Of a stretch of 7,569 nucleotides of DNA, positions 4,701-7,569 are shown one piece after another (the stretch's first letter is position 1; the number at the start of each line of letters is the position of its first letter). The notes below the pieces were generated by a model. It was not told the origin of the DNA. It searched no databases and was given only the letters and a program-made list of their open reading frames with translations. The translations under genes were made by a program, and so were the position numbers. Source of the stretch: Phycisphaerales bacterium (lineage in GTDB: Bacteria > Pseudomonadota > Gammaproteobacteria > Competibacterales > Competibacteraceae); the NCBI GenBank assembly GCA_014879435.1, contig JACSSB010000322.1, positions 1 to 7,569 on the forward strand. Direction: 5' to 3'.

Positions 4701-6770
4701 ATGGACAAGTATCAACTTAGCGAGCGGGATATCTGCACAAAATTTATCACGCCCGCCATCCAGCAGGCGGGCTGGCAACCGCACCAATTCCGCGAGGAAG
4801 TGAAGCTGACCGCTGGGCGAGTGATGGTACGTGGCACGCTTGCTGCCCGTATCAGCAACTCGCAAATCAAGGGTGGCCCCAAACGAGCGGACTATGTGCT
4901 CTACGCACGTCCGGGGATACCCATCGCCGTGGTCGAGGCCAAATCAGTAGGCCACGGCATGCAACAGGCGCTGGCCTATGCCGAAATGCTCGATGCCCCG
5001 TTTGCGATCAGCAGCAATGGCGACGGTTTTCTCCTACACGACCGCACTGGGCTAATCCAACCCATCGAGCGCGAACTGCGGCTCAGCGAATTTCCAAAAC
5101 CGGAAGCGCTTTGGCGGCTCTATCAACAATGGAAGGGGCTGACAACGCCTCCCGCCATCAAGCTGCTGGAACAACCCTTTCATAGCGATGGCGGCGGCAA
5201 GGAACCGCACTACTATCAGCGCGTCGCTATCAACCGCGCTATCGAAGCCATCGCCAAGGGCCAGCCCCGCATTCTGCTGGTCATGGCGACGGGCACCGGC
5301 AAAACCTACACCGCTTTTCAGATCATCTGGCGGTTGTGGAAAGCCAAGATCAAAAACCGCATTTTATTTCTTGCTGATCGCAATATCCTGGTCGATCAAA
5401 CCATGCAACAAGATTTCGCCCCGTTCGGTGAAGTCATGCACAAGGTGACGAATCGGGAAGTCAAAAAGAACCATGAAATCTATCTGGCGCTTTATCAGGC
5501 GGTGACTGGCAAGGAAGAATGGAAACAGATCTACCGGCAATTTCCTGCCGATTTCTTTGATCTGATCGTTATTGACGAATGCCATCGTGGTAGTGCGGCG
5601 GACGATTCCGCTTGGCGCGAGGTGTTGGATTATTTCAGTAGTGCCACCCATCTTGGTTTAACCGCCACGCCCAAGGAAACAAAGGAAATCAGCAACATCA
5701 GCTATTTCGGGGAACCGGTTTACACCTACTCGCTCAAGCAAGGTATCGAAGATGGCTTTCTGGCCCCGTATCGCGTCATCCGCATCGTCAGTGATGTCGA
5801 TGCGGTGGGTTATACGCCCGAATCAGGCAAGCGCGACAAGCTGGGGCAAGTGGTCGAACAGCGCCAGTACAACACCTCGGATTTCGACCGCAATCTGGTG
5901 TTGGAACAGCGCACTCGGCTGGTGGCCAGCAAGGTTTGGGAATATCTCAAGGCCACCGACCCGTTGGCCAAGACCATCGTATTTTGTGACGATCAAGATC
6001 ACGCCGAACGGATGCGGCAGGAGCTAGTGAAGATCATTCCAGCGGCGGCCGCCAACCGTCGCTATGTAATGCGGATCACCGGTGACGACAACGAAGGTAA
6101 GGCGCAGCTTTCGTACTTCATCGACAACGATGAACCTTATCCGGTCATCGCCACCACCTCCAAGCTGCTGACGACCGGCGTGGACGCTAAGACCTGCAAA
6201 CTGATTGTGCTCGACCAGACCATCAATTCGATGACCGAGTTCAAGCAGATCATCGGCCGAGGCACTCGCCTGCGCGAAGACTACCAGAAGCTCTACTTCA
6301 CCATCATGGATTTCAAGGGGGCGACGCGCTTGTTCGCCGATCCCGATTTCGACGGCGAGCCGGTAGCGATTTACGAACCCAAGCCTAGTGAGCCGGTGCT
6401 TCCGCCCGATCTGAGCGGGTTGCCAAGAACGGGTGAACCGGAGCCACCCCCCTACGAGATTGATCTATCTGCATCCGCAGGCGTTGACCTTAATCCCAGT
6501 AGCGATAGCAGCGTTCAAGGCCGAATTAAGTACCTCATTGACGATGTAGCGGTGCGAGTGGCGGTCGAGCGCTCGCAATATCTGGACGCTGACGGCAAGC
6601 TGATCACCGAGGATTACCGCGTTTTGCTCAGAAATGACATCAAAAAAGCCCTGCAAGCGGAATTTGGCAGCCTCAACGATTTTCTACGACGTTGGCACAG
6701 TGCGGAACGCAAGCAAGTCATACTGGAAGAACTGGCTTCCCACGGTATTTCGTTGGCTGCGCTGCGGTAA
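4701..6770 (+). CDS. hsdR: Type I restriction enzyme HsdR, EcoEI-like, stopped early
   Basis: The restriction/translocation subunit of a type I restriction-modification system. The N-terminal nuclease domain has a PD-(D/E)xK signature: Asp64 in RADYVLY and Glu79-x-Lys81 in VVEAKS. The superfamily 2 motor follows: a Q-like YYQ (171-173), Walker A MATGTGKT (195-202), DECH (292-295), TATP (321-324), motif IV around IVFCDD (426-431), motif V TTGVD (491-495) and motif VI QIIGRGTR (516-523). A linker rich in Pro and Glu (560-585) leads into the EcoEI-type C-terminal domain. The frame is cut by TAA at 6768-6770, about 115 residues before the natural end; the rest continues in the same frame as the next entry. 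Read through, the protein would be 806 residues, close to EcoEI-type HsdR. The ATG at 4701 has AGGA at 4693-4696; an out-of-frame ATG at 4697 is ignored. All catalytic motifs survive, but the part lost is likely needed to assemble on HsdM/HsdS. Confidence 0.93.
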   Translation: MDKYQLSERDICTKFITPAIQQAGWQPHQFREEVKLTAGRVMVRGTLAARISNSQIKGGPKRADYVLYARPGIPIAVVEAKSVGHGMQQALAYAEMLDAPFAISSNGDGFLLHDRTGLIQPIERELRLSEFPKPEALWRLYQQWKGLTTPPAIKLLEQPFHSDGGGKEPHYYQRVAINRAIEAIAKGQPRILLVMATGTGKTYTAFQIIWRLWKAKIKNRILFLADRNILVDQTMQQDFAPFGEVMHKVTNREVKKNHEIYLALYQAVTGKEEWKQIYRQFPADFFDLIVIDECHRGSAADDSAWREVLDYFSSATHLGLTATPKETKEISNISYFGEPVYTYSLKQGIEDGFLAPYRVIRIVSDVDAVGYTPESGKRDKLGQVVEQRQYNTSDFDRNLVLEQRTRLVASKVWEYLKATDPLAKTIVFCDDQDHAERMRQELVKIIPAAAANRRYVMRITGDDNEGKAQLSYFIDNDEPYPVIATTSKLLTTGVDAKTCKLIVLDQTINSMTEFKQIIGRGTRLREDYQKLYFTIMDFKGATRLFADPDFDGEPVAIYEPKPSEPVLPPDLSGLPRTGEPEPPPYEIDLSASAGVDLNPSSDSSVQGRIKYLIDDVAVRVAVERSQYLDADGKLITEDYRVLLRNDIKKALQAEFGSLNDFLRRWHSAERKQVILEELASHGISLAALR
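6768..6770 (+). other. In-frame stop codon splitting hsdR
   Basis: The sequence reads CTG CGG TAA GCG GTG CCG in the hsdR frame. Family homology is uninterrupted on both sides with no shift of frame and no obvious loss of residues. A single change from CAA (Gln), GAA (Glu) or AAA (Lys) would explain it. A sequencing error, a true null mutation, or stop readthrough are the alternatives. Confidence 0.85.
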
Positions 6771-6773
6771 GCG

Positions 6774-7121
6774 GTGCCGAAAAGCGAAGATTTCGATGCT
6801 TTCGATTTACTCGCCCATATCGCCTTTGACCAAAAACCGCTGACGCGTCACGAGCGCGCTAACCATGTCAAGAAGCGTGATGTCTTCGGCCAGTATGGCG
6901 AGCAGGCTCGCAGTGTGTTGGAGGCGCTACTGGACAAGTTTGCCGATCACGGCGTGCAGGACATTGAAGATGCCAAGGTATTAGAATTGCCGCCCTTTGA
7001 CCGTCTTGGCAGCAAAACCCAAATTCGGCGTGGCATCTTCGGCGGCGTCGAGCAATACACCCAAGCTGTGCGGGCGCTGGAGCAGGCGCTCTACGAGTTA
7101 CCGCAGCAGCAGCAAGCCTGA
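6774..7121 (+). CDS. hsdR: C-terminal fragment of HsdR, separated by in-frame TAA
   Basis: This 115-codon frame is in the same reading frame as the gene before it and continues its C-terminal domain (EcoEI_R_C-like): FDAFDLLAHIAFDQKPLTRHERA, shown here by its key parts DLLAHIAF and LTRHERA, then VFGQYGEQARSVLEALLDKFADHG with the Leu/Ala-rich helix. In intact EcoEI-type HsdR this domain follows the helicase directly and is thought to hold the subunit to the methylase core. The only possible start nearby is GTG at 6774, three bases after the TAA, with no good ribosome binding site, so translation would depend on termination-reinitiation. More simply it is the remnant of a gene broken by one base change. 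It ends with four Gln residues and is followed after 35 bases by hsdM. Confidence 0.8.
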   Translation: MPKSEDFDAFDLLAHIAFDQKPLTRHERANHVKKRDVFGQYGEQARSVLEALLDKFADHGVQDIEDAKVLELPPFDRLGSKTQIRRGIFGGVEQYTQAVRALEQALYELPQQQQA

Positions 7122-7134
7122 GTTTCGTGCTCAG
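7118..7134 (+). other. Short hairpin over the hsdR stop
   Basis: CTGAG (7118-7122) pairs with CTCAG (7130-7134) around a 7-base loop. It includes the hsdR TGA and lies in the 35-base hsdR-hsdM gap. With no T run it is not a terminator. It might affect coupling to hsdM, but a 5-bp stem can be chance. Confidence 0.2.
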
Positions 7135-7156
7135 CCTTCATAACGAGAACAATAAG

Positions 7157-7569
7157 ATGAATCTGAGCAGCACCATCAAATCCATTCAGGACATCATGCG
7201 CAAAGACGATGGCGTCGATGGTGACGCGCAACGCCTGGGTCAACTCACCTGGATGTTATTTCTAAAAGTGTTTGACCAGCGCGAGGAAGAATGGGAAGAC
7301 GACAACCCGCATTATCGCTCTCCTCTGGAGGAGCGCCTGCGCTGGCGCAACTGGGCTGCCTACGTGGCGGATACCGATGGCAAGAAAAAGCCACAGACGG
7401 CGGCTAGCGAGATCATTTTCTTTGTGAACAATAGGCTGTTTCCGAAACTCAAGGGTCTAGACCCCAGCCTCAGTCCACAACACAAGGTGATCCAAAGCGT
7501 CTTTGCCGATACCAATAATTACATGAAGTCCGGCACCCAGTTGCTGGCGGTGATCGAGAAGTTGGAAGA
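7157..7569 (+). CDS. hsdM: Type I DNA methyltransferase HsdM, N-terminal part
   Basis: The start of the modification subunit of the type I system; it runs off the right edge after 137 complete codons with no stop. The translation begins MNLSSTIKSIQDIMRKD, then DGVDGDAQRLGQLTWMLFLKVFDQREEEWE (key parts RLGQLTWMLFLKVFD), which is the HsdM N-terminal helical domain that contacts HsdS and DNA. Further on are PLEERLRWRNWA and EIIFFVNNRLFPKL. The S-adenosylmethionine-binding motif and NPPF catalytic motif would lie beyond the edge. HsdM with HsdS methylates adenine in the recognition site and protects the host. It starts 35 bases after the hsdR C-terminal frame, with a weak GAGA site at 7145-7148, so it is probably co-transcribed. 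It is intact as far as visible, and methylation could persist even if HsdR is inactive (inference). Confidence 0.92.
   Translation, partial: MNLSSTIKSIQDIMRKDDGVDGDAQRLGQLTWMLFLKVFDQREEEWEDDNPHYRSPLEERLRWRNWAAYVADTDGKKKPQTAASEIIFFVNNRLFPKLKGLDPSLSPQHKVIQSVFADTNNYMKSGTQLLAVIEKLE

Noticed and set aside
4557..4865. Minus-strand open frame spanning the gap before hsdR
   Set aside because: It overlaps the ends of two convincing + strand genes, has no recognisable domain and no clear ribosome binding site.
6634..6843. Frameshift as the cause of the hsdR split
   Set aside because: Both parts of hsdR are in the same frame (starts 4701 and 6774 differ by a multiple of three), and the alternative frame here gives no family-like sequence, so a nonsense codon is the explanation.
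1..7569. CRISPR array, tRNA, rRNA or insertion sequence
   Set aside because: No regularly spaced repeats, tRNA-like cloverleaf, rRNA motifs, transposase or terminal inverted repeats were seen on reading both strands.

Overview
The window looks like a chromosomal segment of a proteobacterium, probably beta or gamma. The evidence is moderate GC coding DNA with AT-rich intergenic gaps, Shine-Dalgarno sites, sigma70-like promoters, an AEC permease, a TRAP (DctP) binding protein and an EcoEI-like type I restriction operon. This placement is inference. All genes recognised are on the + strand.

Left block (about 1-2934): an AT-rich leader carries a consensus -10 box, an interrupted palindrome and a strong ribosome binding site. 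It is followed by a tight three-gene run: aroD (type I 3-dehydroquinate dehydratase), a ten-helix DMT/EamA permease and an AEC-family permease. The gaps are 16 and 4 bases, so they are probably one operon.

Middle block (2935-4611): a second promoter, with the palindrome TTGTATACAA lying over its -35 box, drives a TRAP-type periplasmic solute-binding protein. A perfect 9-bp hairpin follows that gene. Next is a second, unrelated 3-dehydroquinate dehydratase of type II (AroQ family) with a divergent active-site loop. The window therefore holds both non-homologous solutions to the same reaction (3-dehydroquinate to 3-dehydroshikimate), with three transport genes between them. This suggests a locus for uptake or use of quinate, shikimate or a related cyclic acid. 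No quinate dehydrogenase, dehydroshikimate dehydratase or TRAP membrane subunit is visible here.

Right block (4612-7569): the start of a type I restriction-modification operon in the order hsdR-hsdM, with hsdM running off the right edge and hsdS presumably beyond it. hsdR is interrupted by one in-frame TAA at 6768-6770. The C-terminal domain continues in the same frame, so the motor/nuclease part (689 codons) and the C-terminal part (115 codons from a GTG) are separate open frames. The nuclease and helicase motifs are intact. Restriction may be lost or altered while methylation is retained, or the two pieces may be made separately.

No tRNA, rRNA, CRISPR array, insertion sequence or integrase was seen. 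I found no clearly new system. The most notable points are the paired dehydroquinate dehydratases around transporters and the nonsense-split hsdR.
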